64,000 nt of DNA from Notamacropus eugenii (Eukaryota > Chordata > Mammalia > Diprotodontia > Macropodidae), in assembly GCF_028372415.1 (NCBI RefSeq), contig NC_092875.1:55283228-55347227 (forward strand), written 5' to 3'. The translations under genes were made by a program, and so were the position numbers. The notes under the pieces are model-generated. The model was not told the origin of the DNA. It ran no database searches and worked only from the letters and a program-made list of their open reading frames with translations. This document shows, one piece after another, positions 28,552 to 62,674 of the stretch. Within the stretch, counting starts at the first letter, position 1; every line of letters starts with the position of its first letter.

Positions 28552-29369
28552 CTTTCCAAGAGCCAAGAGGCAGCTGAAACCTTTAAGCCTCCATCTGACA
28601 AAGTTACCAGGCTTCTCTACTTGGTCCTAGAGCTGGGTTGGCACGTGTCTGGTGGAGGCTGGGCCTCACAGTCCTTGGCACAGGCGTGCTCATAGAGGGA
28701 GGGGTATGGGGAGATGAGGTGGAACGGAGAAGAGACTGGGACTGGCCGGGTACAACTCTGCACAGGGAAGTAGGTGGATGCCGGGAGGAGGTCTGGACAG
28801 GGAGGGATTTTTAAAAAGAGGCAAGGTGTTAAGTAAGGCAGGGCTTAGGTTCCCTGGTGCTGTAGGTCCAAGGCTAAAGATAGACTTAGCACCCACCTAC
28901 ACTACTCCATGGATGGAAGGGTAGGAGAATATTGAAGGGCAGAAGACAGTCCCTGGACTCATCAGAGAATGCCCAGGACAGGCTAGTGTATGAAGCCAGA
29001 TGGGCAGTGCTGGACCATCTTTTGAAGACTGGCCATGGGTCAGGTGAAGCTGAGAGGCATATCCTATGTTCCCTTTGGTGGGTAAAGAGTCCTCCTCAGC
29101 ACTGGAAACTCTAACTGGACTAGGCTGATACCAGGAATATTGAGAGAAGAGGGGCAGGAAGGAACCAGAGCCAAAGACCTCATCCTCTGACACCTAAGCT
29201 GGGATGATGGGATGTTGGCCCTCTCAGATCCTCTGAATCCTAGACTTATTGAGCTGGAAGAAATCTCTGAGATCATCTATCCCACATTACAGAGGGGATA
29301 GCTGTCTGAGAAAAGGGAAGTAACTCATCTGATGTCACATAGTCTGATCAGTGTTGCCCCTCTCCTTGA

Positions 29370-29620
29370 TGTAACCCTAAATAATACTAGCTAACATTTT
29401 TATATGGTACCTACCATGTGTCACAATGCCATTTGTGACAAATTTGATCTTCACAACAACCCTGGGAACTATCTCCATTTTACACTTGAGGAAACTGAGG
29501 CAAAAAGAGGTAAAATGACTTGCCCAAGGTCATATAGCTTAGTAAGTATCTGAGGTTGGATTTACACTCATATAGGTGTTCCCATCTCCAGGCCCAGCAC
29601 TCTACTACCCCAAATTCTCA
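29370..29620 (-). mobile_element. MIR3-type SINE
   Basis: gctaacatttttatatggta, acttgcccaaggtcatatag in reverse. Confidence 0.85.
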
Positions 29621-30515
29621 GAGTAAACCTCACTAATTCTATAAGGCCCTAAGGTTCTGATGAGTAATTCAAAGGTGCTCTGAGACATAGGAAAGGGACA
29701 AAGATGGAGAGAAAAGAGGGTCTTTCTCATGACTTCCTACCATCTGAGACAGTTTGGGCCTAGAAATCCATACAGGGTTAGGGATGCAGCACCCCCATGA
29801 TCTGAAAAATCCTCGCAAAATTTTTTTGCCTTCCCATCGTACCAGAAAAGAAGTCTGAATTATGGTATTAAATAAGGTATTAAAAGATGAAATGTGTTGA
29901 TATTATACATTATTATAATATACTTTATGCATTTCTGAGTTTCTAAACTTCTTCTGTGTCATTAGTAGCTTCTGCACAACTCCCAAAAAATTTCCATTTA
30001 ATTTCTTATACTGACCCATGAGATATCAGAACCATTATGGGAAAAGCTTTGAGGTGGAAGGGATAACCGTGGTTGTCTTTGACCTTGGCTGTCTGTATGT
30101 GAAGGTAGGAATTTCCTCCCTGGGGACATGCCTTACTCTCCTTCTCACACACATGCTCAGGCCAAATGTCTTTGTTCAACAAGTCAGTTTACTGCAGAAA
30201 ACAAGAATGACAAAGGCATGAAGTCTTCACAGAGAGTGCAAACCCAGGCACAGAGAAGAGGAATCCCACTTTGGAAACTGTTCCTCTGGCTCTTCTGGTC
30301 TGAAAACCTCTCTCCACCCCACCTTGCATCCAGTCCATTTTTGGCCCAGTGGAGGCCCTGCCAACCTGCAGATGAGTCTGAATCCTTGCTGAGCTCACCC
30401 ACTCTCTGCTGTTCCTCATGTCCCCTTCTCTTGATCATTTTCTTCCTTCTGCCTAGCCCAGATATCTGGTTTCTCTTCCAGAAAGATTTATGGGTCCCCA
30501 CATCTCTTTACAGCC
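29620..30515. other. Intergenic between HAPLN4 and TM6SF2, unassigned
   Basis: No gene recognised; open frames are short and unconserved in look. A plus MIR lies at 30520-30700. Confidence 0.5.
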
Positions 30516-31369
30516 AAAAAACACAGCACTGGACCTAGGGTCAGAAGATTTGGGTTTGAAAATCTACCAGTTTCTCATTGTGACATCTTGGGCAAGTCCT
30601 TTCCTCTCCCAGGGCCTCCATTTCCCCATTTGTTAAATGATAGATTTGGCCATAGACAATACTGAAGGTCCTTTTCAGTTTTAAGGTTTCAAGATTCTGT
30701 GTTTATCCAAGTCACAATTGGGTCCCTCACCTGCTGCCATCATGGATACCACTTTGCTGTAAAGGCCCTGGCAAGGTCATTTTTCTCTTCTACCCTCACT
30801 TGCCTGCCACTCACTCAAACTTTAGTTCATCTCTAGGGTTCTCCTCTCATCTCCACCCCCAAAAGTATTTTCTCACACAGGAGGAGTCTAGAAAGTCCAA
30901 CCGAGAATATAATAGTTAGCTTTGTAAACTATGATATGTTATCATGGGGCCTCAGGCATCTGTTTTCAGAGTCTGAAGTTGCTTTGGGAATCTGGACCCC
31001 CAACCTTCGGCAGGAGGACTTGAGAGGGGAGAGTTAGACTTGGAGGAGGGGTGTCTCCCAGCCTCCAGGAGCTCCAGAGGATAAAGGGTATTTCCTCCAA
31101 GTCACTCCATGCACACACTCTCATCTCAGAGGTCAGGTGAGAGAGAAGATGGAGAAGGGAAATAGGTGATTGGCTCAATGCTCTGTGACATTTGGTAGTC
31201 TGAGTAGACCATTGATGGAGGCCTCTGTCCACTTCTGGAATGACAAGACCAGGGGAAGGTGATCAGAACTGGAGACTGTGCCATATAAAAATCAGTAGAA
31301 GGAACTAGAGAAAAAAAACAACTTAGCAGTAACATGATTACTAAGTATTTGAACAGCTGTCACAGGGAA

Positions 31370-31690
31370 GGGGAGCCAGGTAGACTTATTCTGCTTGGCC
31401 CCAAAGGGTGGAACCAGGAGCAAAGGGCAGAATTTACAAAGAAGCAAATTTGGGGCTCAGTGTTCCAGCACTTCAAAGGAAAATTCTCAGTGTAAAGAAA
31501 ATCTTCCTAACACTTAGAACTCTCCAAAATGGAATCAGCTGCTTTGAGGTAGGGTGGTCAGTTTCCTCTCATTGGAGAGATGGCATGACCACTTGTTGAG
31601 AGTCTTGTAAAGGGGATTCTTCATCAGATAGGGTTGGGATAGTTGACTTGTGAGGTCATTTCAAACTCTGAGATTCAATGATTCAATGGC
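31370..31690 (+). mobile_element. CR1/L3 LINE 3' end
   Basis: gacttattctgcttggcccc, accaggagcaaagggcagaa, atcttcctaacacttagaac, ending in the 8-mer repeat gattcaatgattcaatg. Begins within 80 bp of the TM6SF2 stop (opposite strand). Confidence 0.85.
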
Positions 31691-31766
31691 CGGAGCTAGG
31701 GAAATGAGGTTGGTCCTCAAGGAGGTGAGTGGCAGTCCCAGTGGTCCTTGCTCAGGTGGTACCCTC

Positions 31767-54156
<22,390 letters not shown>

Positions 54157-54159
54157 GAC

Positions 54160-54560
54160 TGCGGAGAGGCAGAAGGTGGACGTCACCTGGCCAGGTGCGG
54201 GTCGGACCCGTTGCTCCTTCTCCAAGGTGCTTGCCTGTCCTATCCGCTAGCCAGCTGCCTCGTTCTCGGCCCCCGTCTGGGTCTCACTGATACTCCGCCT
54301 TGGCTCAGGTGGGTCTGCCGGGTATCGTAAGGAATTGGCTCCTGCTTGGGCTGTCAGCTTCGGAGCCTAAAGCTCCCGGCCCCAAGCCCCGACGCCACCC
54401 GTTGGGTGGCCCAGCCCCATGCAAAGGTCACCGGCGCTCTTCTCCGGCGGCGGTCCTCGATCCCTCCCCCTCCACTCAAGGTTTCGACATCTGCGCAGGC
54501 CTTTAAAGGGCCTGTGACCTCTACTCTGTCACAGCCACACCCACCCTCCTCCTAGTCGCA
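54160..54560 (-). promoter_or_regulatory. Putative TM6SF2 proximal promoter, GC-rich
   Basis: About 400 bp upstream of the start codon, richer in CpG than the surroundings. On the gene strand it has TGACCTTTGC at 54421-54430 (nuclear-receptor extended half-site, HNF4/LRH-1-like) and a TATA-like TTTAAA inside CCTTTAAAGG near 54500-54510. Liver-type control would fit, but the TSS is not visible. Confidence 0.4.
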
Positions 54561-54720
54561 GCCCTGGCCCCCTCCACCACACACTGTTTAGGTGTACTAG
54601 GGAAAGGGAGTCAGTCCATGACTAATCGACCCGCCTGAAATAATCTTGAGGACAGGTTTGGGCCATGCGGTGTTCCCAGACCAAACAATTACGTAGGTCA
54701 TTCACCCCACCTGGAAACCC

Positions 54721-54738
54721 ACCCCCCCCCCCCCCCCA
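54721..54738. repeat. Poly(C) run, about 18 bp
   Basis: Uninterrupted C run about 570 bp upstream of the TM6SF2 start; G-run on the gene strand. Confidence 0.9.
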
Positions 54739-54739
54739 A

Positions 54740-56060
54740 AATGGCAAAAACTCCAGAATTCCAACAAAGGCAATGTTCCCTAATGGAGAGCACAATGAAC
54801 CAAAGAATTTTTGCCACCGAGTTTCTCTATTTGTAAAATAAGCGCATTGAATTTATAGATCCTTTCTACACTTGAAGTTCTTTCAAGATCAGTGTCTCAG
54901 ACTTAAAGATCATGGAATCCCAGTATGTGGGACCCTAAGATATCTATTCTAACCCCCTAAATTTGCAAATGATAGGAGTTGTTAGACATTTATGACCTCT
55001 GCCTTCTCTTATTTCGTAACATGGAGAGATCTGATGAAATAAAACATGATCCCTGCAGTTTTCTTTGCAAACCCATAAAACAAAGAAAAGCATTTTGAGA
55101 TTGAGAGCAGATCTCATTTCATCGTCCTGCTGCCCCCTATCTCCCAACACAGGGCTCTGAAAAGAGCAGGCTGTTTAATTTCCACCACACTTCATAATAG
55201 TAGTTTGATGACTAGGGGAGTATTCTCCACTAAACTTTGAGTGAAATTTTTGCAAGGACACTGCTCTTGAAAGGCCAGGTGGATTTTCCTGAATGACAAA
55301 AAAGTAGATTGCTCTACTGTAGCAGATTGATCATAAGCAGAAAAAAACAAAGGTCTTTCACCCAGAGGTCAGCTAAACTGGAGGGTCTTTAAATCCACTT
55401 TTCCCTGGATGGCTATATTGTATCTTCTTCAATTGGGGTTTACAGAAACCTGGCTTTAAAAGGACTGAGTCCTCAATTTTGGCCTCTGAAACAATGACTG
55501 CTTGATGAAAAGAGCACTTAACTGACAGGAGGCTGGGGTTTTCTAATCCTGGCTCCGATATCAATAGCCATCATTAGGGTGGGGCAACCTGAGCTTTGAC
55601 CAGGGTGCCAAAATACCCCCTTCTAGTGCTCACTCCCCACCCAGTGGTCCTCTGACTAAGGGAGGGCAGATTCCAAGTTCCTGATCTCCACAGATAAACA
55701 ATTCAGTGCAGTGGGAAAGCATAGATCCTTGACAACTTGGGAATGAACAAAAGAATGATGAATTTCCCTAAACTACATCTATAAAGAGGGGACCCTTCAG
55801 AGGCCACAGTTCTTTGGGCAGGAGGTGCCCTTCCCTGGACCCGTTTCCATCTGAGAAGATGGGTAATACGGTTCTAGGGAAAGCCCCAAAGGCTTGTTTC
55901 TTATCTATAACATGTCATGAATCCCTTTGTCAATCTGTTGAGGCACACGGGTCCCTTCTCAGGAGAATTGAAGGAATGCTAGATTTGTTGGAGGTTATGG
56001 GAAACAAAGATGGTGTGTGTGCATGTGTGTGTGTCTTTGGCCAAGGATTACTGGATAAGG
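54740..56060. other. Intergenic, no recognised feature
   Basis: No gene family or repeat recognised with confidence; open frames are short. Confidence 0.45.
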
Positions 56061-56064
56061 GAGG

Positions 56065-56560
56065 GATCACACAGCTGAAAATGACATTTATTAAGCATTT
56101 TGTATGAGCCAGCCACAAACAAGCAAGAGTCCGTGCACTCAAGGAGTTTCCATTCTACTGGGAGCTGCATTAGTACAATAACACAGGTGAGGTAACAGGT
56201 GTCTGAACACCATTGTGTGCCCATGGGTAAATCACTTGACCTCTTTAGGAATGTTTCCTCATCTTTAAAACGAAGGGACTAAATTCGTACTCCAAGGTCC
56301 TTTCCAGTATTAAATCTATGATCTTCATGTGCAGGTCAATTTTTCCCAAGAATCTTCAATAGCTCCTCTTCTTAGAATAAAACAAATTTCTTAAGCTAAC
56401 AGCTTAAGCCCTTCCCCTTCAGATTCCAACCTGTCTCTCCGGATTTACCTCACGTTTAACGACATGCCAGCCAAACTGTACTATCTTCCATCTCCATGAT
56501 TTCATCATGCCCTTTTCCACACCTGTGCATTTACGCTCATCTCCCCTCATCAGCATCATG
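56065..56560. mobile_element. L2 tail (minus), MIR (plus) and L2 piece (plus)
   Basis: tttattaagcattttgtatg; catgggtaaatcacttgacc; agcccttccccttcagattc. Confidence 0.55.
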
Positions 56561-56679
56561 TCTAGAACACGAACTTTTCATATTTTTATCTGTTGAGATA
56601 ATTTTTTCAAGGCCCAGCTTAGGTTTTAACTACACCATGAATCCTCCACCGGAGTTAAAAATTATCCCTTCTGATAAGG

Positions 56680-57065
56680 GCAATCACAAAAAAGATAAAA
56701 TAGATAATTTCTACTATAGGAAACAAATGCAAATCAAAACAACTCCGATCCCCCCTCACACCCAGTATACTGGCAGATATCACAAAAGAAGGAATAGGCA
56801 ACATTGGAGGGGCTGTTTTATTTCATTTCCCTCGTTAGAATGATTTCCTTGAGGACAGATTTTTTGCCTTTATTTGAAACCTCATAAATTATTACAGTGC
56901 CTGGTATAAGTGCATAATCAATGTTTGTCTCACATACACTGCTGGTACAGCTACTAATTGGTCCAACCATTCTGGAAGGCAGTTTCAAATTATGCTAACA
57001 AACCAAGTGACTAAAATGTCTGTAACCTTTGACCTGGAGGTCTCACTACTAGGCATATACGCCAA
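56680..57065 (+). mobile_element. L1 LINE 3' region with an L2 tail inserted (56830-56940)
   Basis: aaacaaatgcaaatcaaaac and, after the insert, ggtccaaccattctggaagg, ctactaggcatatac: the conserved end of L1 ORF2. Confidence 0.75.
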
Positions 57066-57104
57066 CGACGTCACCTTGACAGTCATCTACAGCATGCTGA
57101 TCAA

Positions 57105-57215
57105 CATATATGTTGTCTCCCCACCTGAAGGGACCGTTTTTGTCTTTTTTATATTCCTGGTGCTTAGTAGAATCCCTGGCATACAGTAAGTACTTAATAC
57201 TGACTCCACATGCCT
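57105..57215 (+). mobile_element. L2 LINE 3' terminus
   Basis: ttcctggtgcttagtagaat, ctggcatacagtaagtactt. Confidence 0.7.
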
Positions 57216-57394
57216 GTGAGAAAGTTGATTTCTTGAGGACCTCTACTCAAACTGTCAGATCATTTTGACTGTTGGAAATTATTTTACTACACTCATCTGG
57301 TAATACCTACTTATTCAGTCATCTAAGTATCCTAACTTCACATTTTGTACGTTTCTAATAGGAAGGCCCTATGATGGGCCTCAAGCTTTGATAT

Positions 57395-57935
57395 AATGGT
57401 TACGACCAGCTCTGTAGAACCACAAGACCACAACAACGCTATCACGGACATCTCCATCCTGTTCTGCTCCAATTCCATGACTACCAAGCATGGGGCGGGG
57501 GAGGGACATGGCACAGAAAACTACACACACCACGTCCCTTAGAAATGTTCTTGGAGCATACGTATATCTCATATATATGTATATCCCATCCTCTTGGTCA
57601 ACCTTGGGAGTACCCCATCCATCTTGTGACCACCTAGTCAGCAGATAGATTTCCTGCTTTGCCCAATCCCTGCTCATATGGTTTTGTTTATGTTGGCCTA
57701 CGTATCATGTCAACCAATGAAATTATTCTGTATTTAACATACCCATCCTTGACTGTCTAGACATCAGGGCCTATAAAAATAAGGGCTCCAGAAGGAGAGG
57801 ACATCTCACACCATGAAGAAGAGATGAGGTTCACTTCATTAGAGGAGACCTGGATCCTTTAAAAAAGTACCATTAGCTCAGAGCTCTGCCTTCGTCTCTT
57901 TTATTATAGGCTGGACAATTTTAATTCCCACAAAA
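57395..57935 (+). mobile_element. Probable solo LTR of an old endogenous retrovirus
   Basis: About 540 bp, non-coding, with a CCAAT-like caaccaatgaaattattctg, a TATA box (cctataaaaataagg) near 57770 and a T-rich end. No internal genes. Ends and class are uncertain. Confidence 0.4.
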
Positions 57936-58046
57936 GGGACTGAATTTGTCTTTCGCTGCTATAAGAAACTTCCAAATGAGGCAAGTCCCTCTAACAATAC
58001 AGGTGGACATCTCATTTGCAATTAATCATTTTAGGGAGTTGCCTAG

Positions 58047-58327
58047 CACAGGGCTTCTTAAACTTTTCCCACTCTCAACCCCTTTTCCCTTTGTTTTGTT
58101 TTTTTTGCACTGCATGGTCTGAAAGTGTATGCACTGCAAAGTGTCTATGCTTTGTGTTCAGAACCAAAGCTGCAGTGAAGTTGCACCACGCAACACTGGC
58201 GAATGATGACAGAAACACCTTGGATTCATTACATGCTTTTTAAAATTAAATTTTGGTGGTTACGAGCTCAGAAACCTTTCATTGTTGCCAAATTTTGGTC
58301 AAGACTCACAGTTTAAGAAGCACTGGC
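58047..58327 (+). mobile_element. hAT-type miniature element
   Basis: Ends cagggcttcttaaactttt and agtttaagaagcactgg are inverted repeats; 281 bp. Confidence 0.75.
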
Positions 58328-58434
58328 ATAGAGCACTGAAAGCTTGAGTGAATGGTCCTGGATCATACAGCTGCTATGTGCCAGAGGCAAGACTTGAACC
58401 AAGATTCATCATACCATGCCACCTCTCTGACATT

Positions 58435-58830
58435 AATGTAATGGGAATATTACAGTGCCGTAAGAAAACTAGGAGGAATAAATATGTACAGAAACTGATG
58501 CAAAATGAAGCAAGCAGAAACAAGAAAGTAACAATTACAATGTAAGTAAAAAGAACAAAACAAAAATTAAAAACGAACCTTATATAGGACCAGGCTTGTC
58601 CCTGAAGAAACAATGAGAAAAGGCACCTCCCTCCCTCCTTTGCAGAGGTCAGGGGACTCCGAGTATGGAACACTGCATATACTGCCAGACTCCGTTGATG
58701 TGTTTATAGATTTTGCTAAATTGCTTCCCCACCCTCTTTTTGTCCCTATTAAAAGGAATGACTCTCAGGGTGGGAGAGGGGAAGGGAAAGATTTGGAAAT
58801 GTTTTTTTAAAAAAAGATAGTAATACATTT
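58435..58830 (+). mobile_element. L1 LINE 3' UTR fragment
   Basis: gaatattacagtgccgtaag, cagaaactgatgcaaaatga, agcaagcagaaacaagaaag; ends A-rich. Confidence 0.65.
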
Positions 58831-58844
58831 TTTAACAAGCCCCT

Positions 58845-59380
58845 TAGCTCAGACTTCTCATGTACCCATATCTCTATGTACTTATATTTAAGTAATGCAT
58901 GCATGCCTTAATTCTCCTACTAAATTGTAAGCTCCCTCAAAGAAGACTTATTTTTCATGCGGTACAAACTTAGCAGATGCTGCAGTTGACTAAAGTGAGG
59001 ATCCTGAAAAACAAAGTGGCCTCCAGGGCAGTGCCAGTTTGGCACTTTCTAGCTAGGAATGGTAGCCTCTTGTAGAGGGAAAAAAGAAAGAGACCATCAT
59101 TCTGAGAGTTTGAAGAGCCCTGGCTGTTTTAACCTAGAACATCAGTATTGTGATTACTGGTAAGAATTTCACATAAATATATGGAGTTTAAAAGTTGATA
59201 AAGGACTTATATAAAACCAGCACCTCACTGATCTTCACAATACCCTATGAAGGAAGCAGGCTGGGGATTATTACCTCCACTTCACAGATGAGAAAACTAA
59301 GTGAGGTCTTCCCAAAGTAGTAATGAAACTGGCACTTGGGCCTTAGGCACTCTTGCCAGGCCAGTGCTTTACCACACTAA
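58845..59380. mobile_element. L2 tail (plus, 58845-59000) and MIR (minus, 59230-59380)
   Basis: ctaaattgtaagctccctca; reverse acttcacagatgagaaaact. Confidence 0.6.
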
Positions 59381-60039
59381 CTAGTGGAAACTGCTGGACT
59401 TAGCCCAGAATGCTTTCACTTCAAAGACAGAATTAAGAAGGAGACGAAGAGCCATCACCAGACATCCATCTATTTGTAGGCAGAGGAAATCACCTTCTGT
59501 GGGATGTGATTTGAAGGATACCCTAAAACCCCTCTGCTGCTTTGCTTCTTTTCCTTCTCCCATTCCCTACCCCCCAATATGATGTTTGAACATTTAGAAC
59601 TTTGGTTAAAACCAACAATTTTCTTTCCAAAAAGGAGTGACACCAAAATTCAGTTCAACAAATATTGATTCCTACTGTGTACAGGGAGCCATAGGCTGGG
59701 CATTAGGGGAGAAAAAAGAAAACATGGCTCGTAAGCACAACAAGCGTCTATCTATAACAAGGGAATATATGGGGGAAAAGAACTCTAGTGACTGTGCAGG
59801 GCTTAAACTGGAGTGAAAGGGAAGGGGTTTGGAAATTCAGGATGCATTAGGAGAGGTCTTGCTCCCAGAATGAGGGGAGTGGTAGTCATACTGTCCTTAG
59901 CTCTGGAGGGCCAGGGAATGCTTCATTCTTGTCTTTGTCTTCCCAGCAGAGTGCCTGGTATACAGTGGATGTTAAATAACTCTTAAGCGGCCAGCTCATA
60001 TCTGTAATCTCTAGATCAGTTCTGGGCACGTTTTAGGTA

Positions 60040-60435
60040 GGACACACAAACTGGAGTACAAAGGAGACTGAATAGGACAGGGCAGCACTAGAAATCAGAC
60101 CATTATGAGGCTCACGTGAAGCAAGTAGGGACATTTAACTTGGCAAAGAAAAGAAGAGATTGATGGTTCCTATCATCAAGTATCTGAAGACCTGTGATTT
60201 GGAAGAGAGAAAGAAGTTCTGCTTGAATACAGAGGACAAAACCAGTCACAGAAGGCAGACAGTGCACAGACAGATTCTGGCTTGATACAAAGTAAAATTT
60301 TCTAACACCTAAGGGATGCTGAAAACTAGAAGCTGATTCAGGAGCACTGTAAAGGGGATCCATGCTCACCAGGTACAAGCTGGGTTCAATGAGCTCTGAG
60401 GTCTCCTCAACTTTAAGGTGCTGGGAAATTCTAAG
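60040..60435 (+). mobile_element. CR1/L3 LINE
   Basis: gaaatcagaccattatgagg, tttaacttggcaaagaaaag, ttctaacacctaagggatgc, gagctctgaggtctcctcaa. Confidence 0.65.
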
Positions 60436-60489
60436 ACACCACAAGCAGGTTTCAGGATTCCTTTCATATTCACATGGCACCCATCCTCA

Positions 60490-61020
60490 TAACAAAGAAA
60501 ACAAATAGGAAAGGTAACCAGACTGGGTCAAAATCCCACAATGGCAATCAGGAGACCAGGCTCCAAAGCCTTGTCCTGGAACTTAGGAGGCCCATTTTGG
60601 TCTGTTTCCTCATCTGTAAAATAAGCTACTAGAGAAACTGATCCCCAAGTCCAGTCTTGTGCTTCTGCTACACCATGCTGTGTCTGACTTAAGAACATCT
60701 GAGAACGCTGGTTACCTTTTAGAAAATGAAGATGACCTTTCATCATGTCTCAAAAGCCCTTCACAACCTAGCTGCACCCTGTATAGAGATTCTTAGGATT
60801 CTAAGGATTAGGATTCTAACTCAGCCCAAGTGCTGCCTTCTATGTGAAATAAAGTCTTCCTTAGTGCCTCCCCTTTCTGTCTGTCCATGTGTACATGCAG
60901 TTTTCTCCTGATAAACTGTAAGGTCCTTAAGTGAAGAGATGCTTTATTCTTGTCTTTATCTCTCCAGTACCCAGCACCATGCTTGTCAGACAGCAGACGC
61001 TTAAAAAATGCTTGCTAATT
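60490..61020 (+). mobile_element. MIR-type SINE (60490-60665) and L2 3' end (60735-61020)
   Basis: tctgtttcctcatctgtaaa; then agcccttcacaacctagctg and tcagacagcagacgcttaaa. Confidence 0.7.
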
Positions 61021-61029
61021 TTTTCTAAG

Positions 61030-62490
61030 ATGGGAAAGACTTGAAAACAGCCAAAAATTAGACAAATGCTAGCAGGCTAGGAAATGGAAAAGTGGGTTGG
61101 ACATGCCAAGATTCCTCTTAGCTCCAAAGTAGAAGAGTTCAGGGAGAGACCCAGGCCCCTACTAAGGGACATGGCATATTTCCACTGTCTTTAAAGAGTG
61201 ATCTAAGGCTCAGTGAATCTTGGGATTAGGTTCCAAAAGTAGAAATTATTCTTACTTGGAAAGGATTTTGGTGCACAGAAGGTAAGAGCTGTAAGGCATC
61301 TGAGAAAGTACACTGGTAGAGCTGAAAAAGACCTTGAAGCCTATGTAGTCTGACTTCTTCCTTTTATGAAAAAAGGGGAAGCTATAAAGTAAATCAACTG
61401 CTCCCAAGTGGACTGGGAATAGGTGATTGGCATCTTGACCTCTCAGGGAAAATACTGGGAAAAGCCTTTAGCTTAAGATATATAACATGCTGATTTTATG
61501 AAAGGGTCAGGTTCTATCAAGAATCCTAAAGAAACCACATATTCCCCAGGAAGATAAGCACCATACCAATTTGGAAAATCTCACCATGCAGAAAATAGGA
61601 TTTCAAGAGGCTGTAACTGGAGACCAAGCATATTCAAGGGCTCTGAGTGACAGAGGAACATCTGGGGTATGAGGGAAGGGAAGAAGGTATATGCTAAATA
61701 GTATATATAAAGGAAGTTAATTAGGCCCCTTGTGTAAGTATAAGGCATCGAACGATAGTCAAGTTGGTTGCTGAAAGGGAGTCCCTCACAAAGAGTTATG
61801 TAGGAGACTGCAGGTGACCCCATGTTCACAGGAGGTAGAAAATAAGGTTACGCTCCCTGCCCCCAAGGACTCCTTCTCTTTGTTCACAAAGGTAGGTGTT
61901 AGGTAGGCTAGTCCAGATAGACTCTCAAGAATTAGGAGTAGACAAGGTCAAAGGTGCTGACCCGTACCCTCGGTAGGGGAAAGGAAAATTGGATTTTGGT
62001 TGGAAAGTGTTGTTGCCTCCTAGTATGAGGACAACCACCTCAAGGAAAACCTGCTACTGTCGCAGTTTAGGACATAACAATAGAGGATCTGGTGCCTGGT
62101 CCTGGCTCCGCTGTTAAACCACTATGTGATATCAAGCTCATTCTCTAGACCTCAGGGGTTCTGTTTTATTTTCTTAATCTGTAAAGTGAGAGGAATAGAT
62201 TAGATCTCTTGGATCCCTGCAGTTTTCCATGTCATATATTCTAAATTCCAACCCAGCTCGGACATCAAACTATCATTCATCAATGGTAGGGAGATATTTC
62301 TTAATAAAACATAAGAGGATTCTTAATGAATTCTTTGGTGTTTCTCCTTGGAAAGGGTATTATGGGAAAGTTTCCATCTTAAGCTTTCCTCTATATTCCT
62401 CTATGACACTGCTACCTTCACAAAGATGCTATCATCAAGAAATCATGTTAGTTTGTGTGCCCACCTGTCAGTGCTACAACACTGTTCTGG
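61030..62490. other. Intergenic upstream of SUGP1 3' end, mostly unassigned
   Basis: MIR scraps at about 61290-61390 (minus) and 62075-62240 (plus). Nothing coding recognised. Confidence 0.5.
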
Positions 62491-62647
62491 GTGAAGAAGA
62501 GTACTGTGACTTTTAATACATTTTACAATATTTGCAACAAAAAAAGAAAAAAAGACAGGGTATGGGGGTGGGAATAATGCAGTTCTGTAACATTTCACAG
62601 TAAAATTACATTTGTACTGAAAATACTTCTTTTTTTTGGGAAAATAC
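62490..62647 (-). other. SUGP1: SUGP1 3' UTR (predicted, short)
   Basis: From the stop to just past an ATTAAA signal at 62512-62517 (plus TTTAAT). AT-rich. The end is inferred. Confidence 0.5.
62512..62517 (-). promoter_or_regulatory. SUGP1 poly(A) signal ATTAAA (candidate)
   Basis: Common variant hexamer about 130 nt after the stop codon; no AATAAA is nearer. Confidence 0.45.
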
Positions 62648-62674
62648 TCAGTAGTAAGGTCTTCTAGGATTGTT
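62648..62674 (-). CDS. SUGP1: SUGP1 last coding exon, NNPRRPYY stop
   Basis: 27 coding nt after a long polypyrimidine acceptor ending TCCTACAG; TGA at 62648-62650. Confidence 0.95.
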   Translation of the reverse strand, partial: NNPRRPYY

